Assembly (NCBI RefSeq): GCF_902506205.1 | Contig: NZ_LR732816.1 | Coordinates: forward strand, 1,213,849-1,277,848 | Reading direction: 5' to 3' | Source of the DNA: Brevundimonas sp. G8 | GTDB taxonomy: Bacteria; Pseudomonadota; Alphaproteobacteria; Caulobacterales; Caulobacteraceae | DNA length: 64,000 nt | Part shown: positions 57,435 to 64,000 of the stretch, piece after piece | How the letters are laid out: each line of letters begins with the position of its first letter | How positions within the stretch are numbered: position 1 is the stretch's first letter | The notes under the pieces: model-generated | The model's database searches: none | Told to the model about the DNA's origin: nothing | The model's input: the letters and a program-made list of their open reading frames with translations, nothing else | Made by a program: the position numbers and the translations under genes

Positions 57435-57464
57435 CATTTGTCGCGTCCGCGCTAGGTCACGCCC

Positions 57465-57923
57465 ATGCCAACGGTTCTTTACATCGACGCCGACGCCTGC
57501 CCGGTGAAGGAAGAGGTCTATCGCGTCGCCCGCCGCTATGGGCTGAAGACCTATGTGGTCTCCAACACCTGGATGCAGGTGCCGCGCGAGGCCCTGATCG
57601 AACAGGTGGTGGTGGACGCCGGGCCCGACATCGCCGACGACTGGATCGCCGAGCGCGCGACCGTGGGCGACGTCGTCATCACCGCCGACATCCCGCTGGC
57701 TGACCGCTGCCTGAAGTCGGGGGCCCAGGCGCTGAAGTCCAATGGCCAGCCCTTCACGCCGGATTCCATCGGCTCGGCCCTGGCCGGGCGGATGGTGGGC
57801 GAGCATCTGCGGTCCATGGGCGTGGCCACCTCCGGCCCGCCGCCCTTCTCGGCCGCCGACCGCTCACGGTTCTTGCAGGCCTTGGATCAGGCCGTGGTCA
57901 AGGCGCACAAGGCGGCGACATGA
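57465..57923 (+). CDS. YaiI/YqxD-family (DUF188) protein
   Basis: 152 residues. The opening LYIDADACPVKEEVYRVARR, then VVDAGPDIADDWIAERATVGDVVITADIPLADRC (shortened) with conserved acidic residues, is the UPF0178/YaiI family. The fold is related to PIN-type nucleases, with conserved Asp/Glu that may bind metal, but the function is not established. It overlaps arfB by four bases (ATGA), so both are probably translated together. Confidence 0.92.
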   Translation: MPTVLYIDADACPVKEEVYRVARRYGLKTYVVSNTWMQVPREALIEQVVVDAGPDIADDWIAERATVGDVVITADIPLADRCLKSGAQALKSNGQPFTPDSIGSALAGRMVGEHLRSMGVATSGPPPFSAADRSRFLQALDQAVVKAHKAAT

Positions 57924-58327
57924 CCACCGTCATTCCAGAGGACGAGCTGGAGTTCCACTTCTACCGCGCCGGCGGGCCGGGCGGTCAGAACGTCAACAAG
58001 GTCTCGACCGCCGTCCAGATGCGATTCGACGTCAAGAACTCGCCCTCCCTGACCGATCCGGTCAAGGCGCGGCTGATGAAGCTGGCCGGCAGTCGTCTGA
58101 CGCTGGAAGGGGTGATCCTGATCACCGCCGTCCGCCATCGCACCCAGGAGCGCAACCGCGCCGACGCCATCGAACGGCTACAGACGATGGTGGACGAGGC
58201 CTCGATCCGACCCGTCTATCGCGTGCCCACGCGCCCGACCAAGGCGTCGAAAGAGCGACGGCTGAAGGCCAAGACTACGCGGTCCACGATCAAGTCCGGC
58301 AGGGGAAAACCCCGTCAGGACGACTGA
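57920..58327 (+). CDS. arfB: alternative ribosome-rescue factor ArfB (YaeJ)
   Basis: 135 residues. The catalytic GGQ is in RAGGPGGQNVNKVSTAVQMRF (split for length: GGPGGQNVNK). It is followed by the RF-like fold and a basic C-terminal tail (KASKERRLKAKTTRSTIKSGRGK, shortened) that reads the empty mRNA channel. It hydrolyses peptidyl-tRNA on stalled, non-stop ribosomes. It lies directly after the YaiI-like gene with a four-base overlap. Confidence 0.94.
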   Translation: MTTVIPEDELEFHFYRAGGPGGQNVNKVSTAVQMRFDVKNSPSLTDPVKARLMKLAGSRLTLEGVILITAVRHRTQERNRADAIERLQTMVDEASIRPVYRVPTRPTKASKERRLKAKTTRSTIKSGRGKPRQDD

Positions 58328-58391
58328 GACGCAGGAACGTCTTTTGTTCGATATCGTTCAGCTTCCACAGCAACGGTTGAGTGAGGCGCGG

Positions 58392-58994
58392 ATGCGGCGA
58401 TTTCGGGCGATGACGATCGGGTTGATGCTGGCGACGGGTGGCCTCGCCGCCTGCGGCCAATACGAGGTCCGAAAGAAGGACAGCGCCGATCCCGGACCTC
58501 AGGCGCCGGCCCAGTCCGAACAGGACAAGGCCGTCATCGCCGCAACGCCTCAGGTTTCCATGTCCGCTCGGGATCGAGCCGAAATTCGCAGCGTGGCGCG
58601 CGGCTATCTTGACGAAGCCGCTAAGGAACTCGCCAAGGGCTTTTCGCCCGTCGCCGGCGTCGAAGATGTGGTCGTCGCGATGCAGCCGACGGAAGTTCAC
58701 GTCTGGAAACTGAACCTTGAGAACGGCAAGAATTATCGCATCCTGGGCGAATGCGACAACGAATGCTCCGACCTCGATATGGAGCTGCTCGATCCGGCGG
58801 GCAAGATCGTCGAACGCGACACGCTTCCGGACTCAGCGCCGGTGATAAACATCCAGCCCTCGGCGAACGGCGCCTACACCGTGCGCCTGGTGATGAAGAC
58901 CTGCACCGTGGCGCCCTGCTACGCGGCGGCGCGCCTGTACCATCAGACCGGCCCCATCCCGGACGACGACGCGCCGCCCGCGACGGAGACCTGA
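58392..58994 (+). CDS. lipoprotein with a PPC-like C-terminal beta domain
   Basis: 200 residues from the ATG at 58392, with GAGG eight bases upstream; ATG at 58410 is another possibility. Signal peptide with lipobox GGLAACGQY. A helical part (ARDRAEIRSVARGYLDEAAKELAKG) is followed by about 100 residues that look like a small beta-sandwich (HVWKLNLENGKNYRILGECDNECSDLDMELLDPAGK in shortened form). The latter resembles pre-peptidase C-terminal (PPC)-type domains. Two Cys pairs are likely disulfides. Function unknown. Confidence 0.78.
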   Translation: MRRFRAMTIGLMLATGGLAACGQYEVRKKDSADPGPQAPAQSEQDKAVIAATPQVSMSARDRAEIRSVARGYLDEAAKELAKGFSPVAGVEDVVVAMQPTEVHVWKLNLENGKNYRILGECDNECSDLDMELLDPAGKIVERDTLPDSAPVINIQPSANGAYTVRLVMKTCTVAPCYAAARLYHQTGPIPDDDAPPATET

Positions 58995-58998
58995 GCGA

Positions 58999-59475
58999 TC
59001 AGCTTTCGGCTGGGCGGAACAGCAGGGCTGCGATCTTGTCCTCGGCGTCGAAGCCGATCATCCATTCGGTGACTTGGTTGTCGAAGGTGACCTTGAACAT
59101 CTGGGCCTCGCCTTCCTGCCTGACGTACTGGACCGTCTTGATCGCGCCGAAGCCCTTGATCAGCGGGATGACCTGGGCCTCCTGCTGGCGGATCTGGGTT
59201 CCCAGACCCGTCGTGAAGTCCGCATAGTCGAACCCGGCCCCCTGGGCTGCGGCGATAACGGCGCGCAACGCCTCTTCCGAACGGGCGATGTCGGGCGCCT
59301 GGGCCGCGCCGGCTGGCGCGGGTGCAGCAGGAGCAGGTCGCGCTTGAGTGGTCGCCGACTGCGCAGGCCGATCAAAGGCGTTCGGCACGGCGCCGGCGGC
59401 GGCTTGGGCGAAGGCGGGAACGGGCGCCAGCAACAAGGCGGCTGCCAAAGCGGTCTTCATCAGGGTCGGCTTCAT
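58999..59475 (-). CDS. secreted hypothetical protein
   Basis: 158 residues from the ATG at 59475 with a GGAGC upstream. Signal peptide TALAAALLLAPVPAFAQA, a Pro/Ala-rich linker, then a conserved-looking domain (ARSEEALRAVIAAAQGAGFDYADF, TVQYVRQEGEAQMFKVTFDNQ, EWMIGFDAEDKIAALLFRP). The fold could be a small alpha/beta lipid-binding type; family not recognised. It follows ubiB after 14 bp on the same strand and is likely co-transcribed with ubiE-ubiB. Confidence 0.75.
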   Translation of the reverse strand: MKPTLMKTALAAALLLAPVPAFAQAAAGAVPNAFDRPAQSATTQARPAPAAPAPAGAAQAPDIARSEEALRAVIAAAQGAGFDYADFTTGLGTQIRQQEAQVIPLIKGFGAIKTVQYVRQEGEAQMFKVTFDNQVTEWMIGFDAEDKIAALLFRPAES

Positions 59476-59489
59476 AGCGAAAGCTCCGG

Positions 59490-61070
59490 TCAGGACAGAT
59501 AGGGCCAGAGCGAAAGGCCCAGGGCCGTCAGAGCCGCGAGAACCGCGACCGTGACTGAAGCCACCAGCCAAGCCGGAGTTCCCGACTTTTCGATGACCAC
59601 CGCCGCCGGACGCGGCGGTTCCTGCACCAGGCGCGAGATGGCGCGCGCCGCTGCGATCATCTCGTTGAGGGCGTCCCTGGCCTGGGCCTGGGGTCCCAGC
59701 TCGCGGCGGATCCAGCGTTCCACCACCGGCTGGGCGGCCTTCCACAGGTCGTGGTCGGGTTGCAAGCGACGCGCCACGCCCTCGACCGAGACCATGGTCT
59801 TCTGCAGCAGGATCAGCTCGGGCCTCAGCCGCATGTCGAATAGGGCGGTGATCTCGAACAACTGGCCTAGCAGCCGGCCCATCGAGACCTGGCTGGCCGC
59901 GCGGCCGATCACCGGCTCGCCCACGGCGCGCAAGGCCTGGGCGAAGGTCTCGACCGAATGGTGAGCGGGCACGTAGCCGGCCTCGAAATGGACGCGGGCG
60001 ATCCGGTCGTAGTCGCGGCTGATGAAGCCCCACAGGATCTCGGCCAGATAGCGTCGCTCGGCCGGCCCCAGCCGCCCGACGATGCCGAAGTCGATGGCCG
60101 TCAGATGGGCGGGCGCGCTGGCGAACAGATTTCCCTCGTGCAGGTCGGCGTGAAACACCCCGTGGTCCAGGGCCTGAACCAGGAAGGCGCGAACGACATT
60201 GTCGGCCAGCAGGTCAGTATCGAGGCCCGGCAGGTCCGCCAGGGCCGGATCGGTCATGGGCACGCCCTGCGCCCACTCCAGGGTCAGCACCCGCTTGCCC
60301 ACGCCATCCCAGATCACGGCCGGGGCGGACATGTATCCGTCCTTGGCCAGGACATCGGCCATCTCGCTGGCGGCGGCGGCCTCCAGCCGCATGTCCAGTT
60401 CCAGATCGAGAGAATTGGCGATGGTCTCGACGAAGGCCGACGGCTCCAGCCGGCGCGCCATCGGTACGAGCCGCCACACCAGCCGCGCGCCCAGACGCAT
60501 GGAATCCAGCCCGTTGTAGACCCGCCGCTCGACCCCCGGCCGCAGCACCTTGACCGCCACGGCCCGGCCGTCGGCCAAGGTCGCGCGATGCGCCTGGGCC
60601 AGGGAGGCGGCGGCGACGGGTTCGCTCAGATCGATGAACAGGCTCTCGACCGGCCGGCCCAGCGACTTCTCGATCTCGCGCCGCGCCTCTTCCTGCGAGA
60701 AGGGCGGCAGGGCGTCCTTCAGCCGGCCCAGGTCGCGCGCGAACTCCAGGCCGAAGATATCGGCCCGCGTGGCCAGCACCTGGCCCAGCTTGATCGCCAC
60801 CGGCCCCAGATGTTCGAACGCCTTGCCCAGCCTCTGACCCGGCCGGCCCTGACGGCCCGCCTTGCCGGACAGCATCTGCACGAACCGGGCGAAGGGCCGG
60901 GTCCAGGCGGGCAGCAGCGGCGTGACCTCCCGCGGCACCAGGGCGTCGTGGCGCACCAGCACCCAAAGCCAGCCCAGCAGGCGTAGGAAAGACGCCACCG
61001 GGTTCTGCACCGCCACGGTCGCGGGCGGCGGCGGAGCCGTGCGATAGATCCGGCTGGTCAGATCGCCCAC
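59490..61070 (-). CDS. ubiB: UbiB, protein-kinase-like ubiquinone biosynthesis factor
   Basis: 526 residues starting at a GTG (61070) that overlaps the end of ubiE by 13 bases. The ABC1/ADCK family motif [14 protein letters not shown] (KxGQ), the Ala-rich loop in [17 protein letters not shown], the Lys in AVKVLRPG, and the catalytic-loop [14 protein letters not shown] with DFG-like [10 protein letters not shown] are all present. Two C-terminal membrane helices ([22 protein letters not shown]). It supports ubiquinone synthesis at the inner membrane; exact reaction (ATPase or extraction of lipid precursors) is debated. Confidence 0.95.
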   Translation of the reverse strand: MGDLTSRIYRTAPPPPATVAVQNPVASFLRLLGWLWVLVRHDALVPREVTPLLPAWTRPFARFVQMLSGKAGRQGRPGQRLGKAFEHLGPVAIKLGQVLATRADIFGLEFARDLGRLKDALPPFSQEEARREIEKSLGRPVESLFIDLSEPVAAASLAQAHRATLADGRAVAVKVLRPGVERRVYNGLDSMRLGARLVWRLVPMARRLEPSAFVETIANSLDLELDMRLEAAAASEMADVLAKDGYMSAPAVIWDGVGKRVLTLEWAQGVPMTDPALADLPGLDTDLLADNVVRAFLVQALDHGVFHADLHEGNLFASAPAHLTAIDFGIVGRLGPAERRYLAEILWGFISRDYDRIARVHFEAGYVPAHHSVETFAQALRAVGEPVIGRAASQVSMGRLLGQLFEITALFDMRLRPELILLQKTMVSVEGVARRLQPDHDLWKAAQPVVERWIRRELGPQAQARDALNEMIAAARAISRLVQEPPRPAAVVIEKSGTPAWLVASVTVAVLAALTALGLSLWPYLS

Positions 61071-61846
61071 CCGTGGTGGATGGCGGCGATCCCGCCCGAC
61101 AGGTTGGTCACGGACACGCGGCGGAAACCGGCGTCTTCGATCAACCCCTTGAAGGTCGCCTGGTCGGGGAAGCGGCGGATGCTCTCGACCAGATACTGAT
61201 AGCTCTCGCGATCCTTGGCGACCCAGCCGCCGATGCGCGGAATGGCGTGGAAGGACCAGGCGTCATAGACCTTGCGGATCGGGCTGGTGGTCGGGCGCGA
61301 GAACTCCAGGCACAGGAACCGGCCGCCCGGCTTCAGCACGCGCCGCGCCTCGGACAGGGCCTTGTCGATATGGGCCACGTTGCGGATGCCGAAACTGATC
61401 GAATAGGCATCGACCGAGGCGTCAGGCAGGGGCAGGTTCATCGCATCGCCGACGCTCCACTGCATCTCCGGCTCGCCGCCCTTGTGCACGCCGGCCAGGA
61501 TCATCTCGGCATTGTAGTCCAGCACGATCACGCTGGCGTCCTCGCCTCCGCGCCGTTCCTGGGCCGCACGCGCCATCTTCGAATAGCGTCGCGCCATGTC
61601 CCCGGTGCCGCCGGCCACATCCAGGATGGTCTCGCCTGGGCGCGGGTTCAGCTTGGCGGCCGCCATGTCCTTCCAGATGCGGTGGACGCCCACGCTCATC
61701 AGGTCGTTCATCACGTCGTAGCTGGAGGCGACGGAATCGAAGACCCCGCGCACCATCTTGACCTTCTCGCGCGCGTCCACGTCGCGGAATCCGAAGGAGG
61801 AACGATCACCCGAGGAATGCGGGCCGTGGGAGGAGGCGTCGGTCAT
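61058..61846 (-). CDS. ubiE: demethylmenaquinone/ubiquinone C-methyltransferase UbiE
   Basis: 262 residues from the ATG at 61846. Class I SAM methyltransferase with motif [15 protein letters not shown] and the UbiE signatures [17 protein letters not shown] and [11 protein letters not shown]. It methylates the quinone ring (C-2) in ubiquinone synthesis. Twelve further codons upstream are open, but the MTDASSHG start is family-like. It is followed by ubiB with a 13-base overlap. Confidence 0.95.
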   Translation of the reverse strand: MTDASSHGPHSSGDRSSFGFRDVDAREKVKMVRGVFDSVASSYDVMNDLMSVGVHRIWKDMAAAKLNPRPGETILDVAGGTGDMARRYSKMARAAQERRGGEDASVIVLDYNAEMILAGVHKGGEPEMQWSVGDAMNLPLPDASVDAYSISFGIRNVAHIDKALSEARRVLKPGGRFLCLEFSRPTTSPIRKVYDAWSFHAIPRIGGWVAKDRESYQYLVESIRRFPDQATFKGLIEDAGFRRVSVTNLSGGIAAIHHGWAI

Positions 61847-61888
61847 GTCAAAGCGTCTAGCGCGTCGCCGCGCCGCCGTCACCCGAAG

Positions 61889-62590
61889 TCAGGCGGCTTG
61901 CGGCTGCGGCAGCTTCAGATCCTTCATCACGTCACGCATCAGGCCGTAGCAACCGCACGACGCCTTCTCCAGGCCGTCGCGGTCCAGCACCTTGACCCAG
62001 CCGCGCCCGCGCTGGATCAAGCTCTTGCCCTCCAGCACCGTCCCGACCTCGGACACGGTGGCGCGACGCACCCCCAGCATGCCGGCGATATCCGCCTGGG
62101 TCAGGTCGATGCGGTCATCCTCGGCCCGGTCGTGCAACATCAGCAGCCAGCGCGCCAGCCGTTCGTCCAGCCGGTGCTGGGCATTGCAGGCGGCGGCCTG
62201 CTGGACCTGGGCCATCAGTCCTTCAGTGAACCGCGACAGGGCCAGGCGCAGGCTCTCGCTCGCGTCCAGGGCCTCGCCGAACGCCTCGGCGGAACAATGG
62301 GCGGCGACCCCGTCACGCTGGGAAATGGCCCGGCTTGCGGCGCGGGCGTTGAATGGACCGCAGGTGACGCCGATCAGGCCTTCGCGGCCGATGGCGGCGG
62401 TCTCGACCATCTTGTCGTCGGGCAGAATGGTCATCAGCGACACCACTCCCTTGATCGGAAACCAGACCTGATCGACCGCCTCGCCGGCGTCGTACAGCAT
62501 CTGGCCGCGCGCGATCTCGCCCTGTTTCAGGTGCGGTTCGATCCGCTTGCGGTCGGCCGCATCCAGGGCGGCGATCCAGAGATTGTCCAT
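61889..62590 (-). CDS. Crp/Fnr-family transcriptional regulator
   Basis: 233 residues from the ATG at 62590, with a GGGG-type upstream stretch. The N-terminal cyclic-nucleotide-binding-like domain (AVDQVWFPIKGVVSLMTIL, ETAAIGREGLIGV) lacks the usual cAMP-contact Arg/Glu loop. The C-terminal Crp-type winged helix is DLTQADIAGMLGVRRATVSEVGTVLEGKSLI (shortened). A Cys pair near the end (KASCGCYGLM) is unusual and might bind metal or sense redox. Divergent from the pterin dehydratase gene across 156 bp; may control it. Confidence 0.9.
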   Translation of the reverse strand: MDNLWIAALDAADRKRIEPHLKQGEIARGQMLYDAGEAVDQVWFPIKGVVSLMTILPDDKMVETAAIGREGLIGVTCGPFNARAASRAISQRDGVAAHCSAEAFGEALDASESLRLALSRFTEGLMAQVQQAAACNAQHRLDERLARWLLMLHDRAEDDRIDLTQADIAGMLGVRRATVSEVGTVLEGKSLIQRGRGWVKVLDRDGLEKASCGCYGLMRDVMKDLKLPQPQAA

Positions 62591-62746
62591 CTTAAGCCCC
62601 ACTGACGATCGGACGACGCGAAACGCCGTCATGACAGTCAGAACGCGCAAGCTTGACCATGTGTTCCGCCACGCCGGGACACCCTCGTCACGTCCGCTTG
62701 CGGCGATCATCCGGGCGCCTTAGGCCTGAAGAAAAGAGGAAACAGC

Positions 62747-63052
62747 ATGATCGACGCCCGTCTTGACGTAGCGGAAACGCTTAAGGATCTGCCCGCCTGG
62801 CGCGCTTTCGACGGCGACCGCCCGGCCATCGTGCGGACGCTGAAGTTCGCCGACTTCAACGCCGCCTTCGGTTTCATGACCCGCGTCGCCCTGATGGCCG
62901 ACAAGATGGATCACCACCCCGAATGGTCCAACGTCTATGACCGGGTCGAGGTGCTTCTGACCACCCATGACGCCGGCGGCGTGACCGACAAGGACGTCGC
63001 CCTGGCCCGTTTCATCGACGACGCAGCCGCCGGCATGGGCGTCAAGTCGTGA
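62747..63052 (+). CDS. pterin-4a-carbinolamine dehydratase
   Basis: 101 residues. The active-site motif [27 protein letters not shown] (HHPEW and TTH) is diagnostic. The enzyme dehydrates 4a-hydroxytetrahydrobiopterin, regenerating the cofactor of phenylalanine hydroxylase. No phhA is present in the window. GAGGAAACAG precedes the ATG. It overlaps the following SDR by four bases (GTGA). Confidence 0.93.
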   Translation: MIDARLDVAETLKDLPAWRAFDGDRPAIVRTLKFADFNAAFGFMTRVALMADKMDHHPEWSNVYDRVEVLLTTHDAGGVTDKDVALARFIDDAAAGMGVKS

Positions 63053-63846
63053 GCGGCGCCGAACGCCCCGGCCGCGTCGCCGGCAAGACCGTCCTGATCA
63101 CCGGCGCGGCCGGCGGTCTGGGCGAAGCGATGGCCTTCATGCTGGCCCGCGAAGGCGCCCGTGTCGCCGTCACCGACATCGACGGCCAGCGCGCCGGCGT
63201 TCTGGCGGACCGGATCAATGACGAGCTGCCCGGCGCCGCCTTTGCCTATGCCCAGGATGTCGCCAGCGAATCCGACTGGGAACGGGTGGTCGCCACGGCC
63301 GTCGCCGATCTCGGCGGCCTGTCGGTCCTCATCAACAACGCCGGCGTCGGCGGCCCCCTGGCCTTCGTCGAACAAGACACGGTCGACAACTGGCAGCGTC
63401 AATACGAGATCAATCTGCGCTCCATCATGCTGGGCGCCAAATACGCCATGCCGCATCTGCGGGCCGCAGCCCCGGCCTCGATCGTCAACATCTCCTCGAT
63501 CGCCGGTCTCGTCGCCGCCCCCGGCATGGGCGCCTACAACGCCACCAAGGCCGCCGTCTGGATGTACACCAAGACCCTGGCGCTGGAGGCGGCCAAAGCC
63601 GACTGGAACGTACGCTGCAACTCGGTCCACCCCGTCTTCATCAAGACCCCGATCCTGGACCCCTTCATCGCCATGGCCGGCGGCGACGAGGACAAGGCCC
63701 ACGAACGCCTGGCGCGCGGCATCCCGCTGAAGCGGATCGGCGAACCCGACGATGTCGCCTATTGCGTCCTCTACCTGGCCTCGGACGAGTCGAAGTTCGT
63801 CACGGGCTCTGAGTTCAAGATCGACGGCGGCATGACGGCGCAGTAG
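63049..63846 (+). CDS. short-chain dehydrogenase/reductase
   Basis: 265 residues starting at a GTG that overlaps the previous stop. Cofactor loop [15 protein letters not shown] (TGxxxGxG), NNAGVGG, the catalytic Ser in [10 protein letters not shown] and YNATK (YxxxK), and the C-terminal [21 protein letters not shown] are classical SDR marks. Asp in [12 protein letters not shown] after beta-2 favours NAD over NADP. Similar to 3-alpha/3-beta-hydroxysteroid dehydrogenases, but the substrate is unknown. Co-translated with the pterin dehydratase. Confidence 0.93.
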   Translation: MSGAERPGRVAGKTVLITGAAGGLGEAMAFMLAREGARVAVTDIDGQRAGVLADRINDELPGAAFAYAQDVASESDWERVVATAVADLGGLSVLINNAGVGGPLAFVEQDTVDNWQRQYEINLRSIMLGAKYAMPHLRAAAPASIVNISSIAGLVAAPGMGAYNATKAAVWMYTKTLALEAAKADWNVRCNSVHPVFIKTPILDPFIAMAGGDEDKAHERLARGIPLKRIGEPDDVAYCVLYLASDESKFVTGSEFKIDGGMTAQ

Positions 63847-63872
63847 GGCGCGCGCGCCTACTGCTTTCTTTT

Positions 63873-63903
63873 GGGCCTACCGCGCTTCGCGCTGTTTGAG
63901 GCC
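63873..63903 (-). repeat. short palindromic repeat, copy 3 (inverted)
   Basis: On the minus strand GGCCTCAAACAGCGCGAAGC continues to GCGGTAGGCCC. Its layout is the same as copies 1 and 2, with a few changed bases in the loop arms. It lies 27 bp after the SDR stop codon near the right edge of the window. Confidence 0.7.
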
Positions 63904-64000
63904 GCTGACTTGATGGGACCTCAGATGCTTGCGCCAGTTCGCGCCATCCTGCGCATTCGGGATTGAGACCGCCCGCGCCATGCTGTAAGCGGCCCTTTCC

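Noticed and set aside
63877..64000. Open minus-strand reading running off the right edge and ending in the short repeat (ending [10 protein letters not shown])
   Set aside because: It is too short, and the last codons simply read through the palindromic repeat, whose other copies contain stops in the same frame. A real gene end cannot be told from the edge of the window.

Overview
The window is a 64 kb piece of chromosome from a GC-rich alphaproteobacterium, most likely a member of the Caulobacteraceae and probably Brevundimonas. This rests on the GC-rich coding style, a CC0125/CC1285-type lipoprotein, a soluble hybrid kinase with the architecture and key residues of Caulobacter ShkA, AmpG-like, DUF885 and ubiE-ubiB genes, and dispersed GC-rich palindromic intergenic repeats. 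No tRNA, rRNA, CRISPR array, prophage or insertion sequence was recognised. The content is mostly core housekeeping with small secreted proteins and lipoproteins of unknown role between.

Layout. 1-7.3 kb: PAP2 phosphatase tail, a CoA-transferase, a PQQ-type sugar dehydrogenase, argG and a secreted M16 protease. 7.3-10.5 kb: the classic rpmH-rnpA-yidC-yihA operon on the minus strand, with a good sigma70-type promoter. 10.5-19.4 kb: a VTT-domain membrane protein overlapping an orphan histidine kinase, a GST, nrdB with a candidate pair of NrdR boxes, a MASE1-like hybrid kinase, and a nucleotidyltransferase/metallophosphoesterase pair. 19.4-24.4 kb: two related secreted proteins, a LysE exporter, a Caulobacter-type lipoprotein, a DUF6065-like protein, a prolyl-tRNA deacylase-like protein, and two copies of a long palindromic repeat. 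24.6-33.3 kb: a plus-strand run (thioredoxin-TPR, Lon-substrate domain, Trm112-like, gshB, comM, shkA-like kinase, AmpG-like transporter), then a YidB-like protein and an entericidin.

33.4-44.6 kb: DUF885 protein, trmD-rplS, a low-GC orphan, a DUF2383 protein, kynA, a CHAP amidase, an acyltransferase, a DUF2141-carotenoid oxygenase pair, a serine hydrolase and an AraC regulator. 44.7-51.6 kb: the minus-strand rimP-nusA-ylxR-infB operon, then a DUF1993 gene broken by an early in-frame TAG. 51.7-64 kb: a Cache chemoreceptor, trmB, a pair of amidohydrolase-fold proteins (one lacking its metal ligands), a YaiI-like protein with arfB, lipoproteins, ubiE-ubiB, a Crp-type regulator, a pterin dehydratase and an SDR.

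The most striking regulatory signals are in translation and transcription genes. A 12-bp perfect hairpin pairs the trmD Shine-Dalgarno with its first codons. An intrinsic terminator lies between a consensus-like promoter and the rimP start, suggesting attenuation of the nusA operon. A short palindromic repeat family sits directly before two start codons. All functions are read from motifs and family knowledge; no database search was possible.
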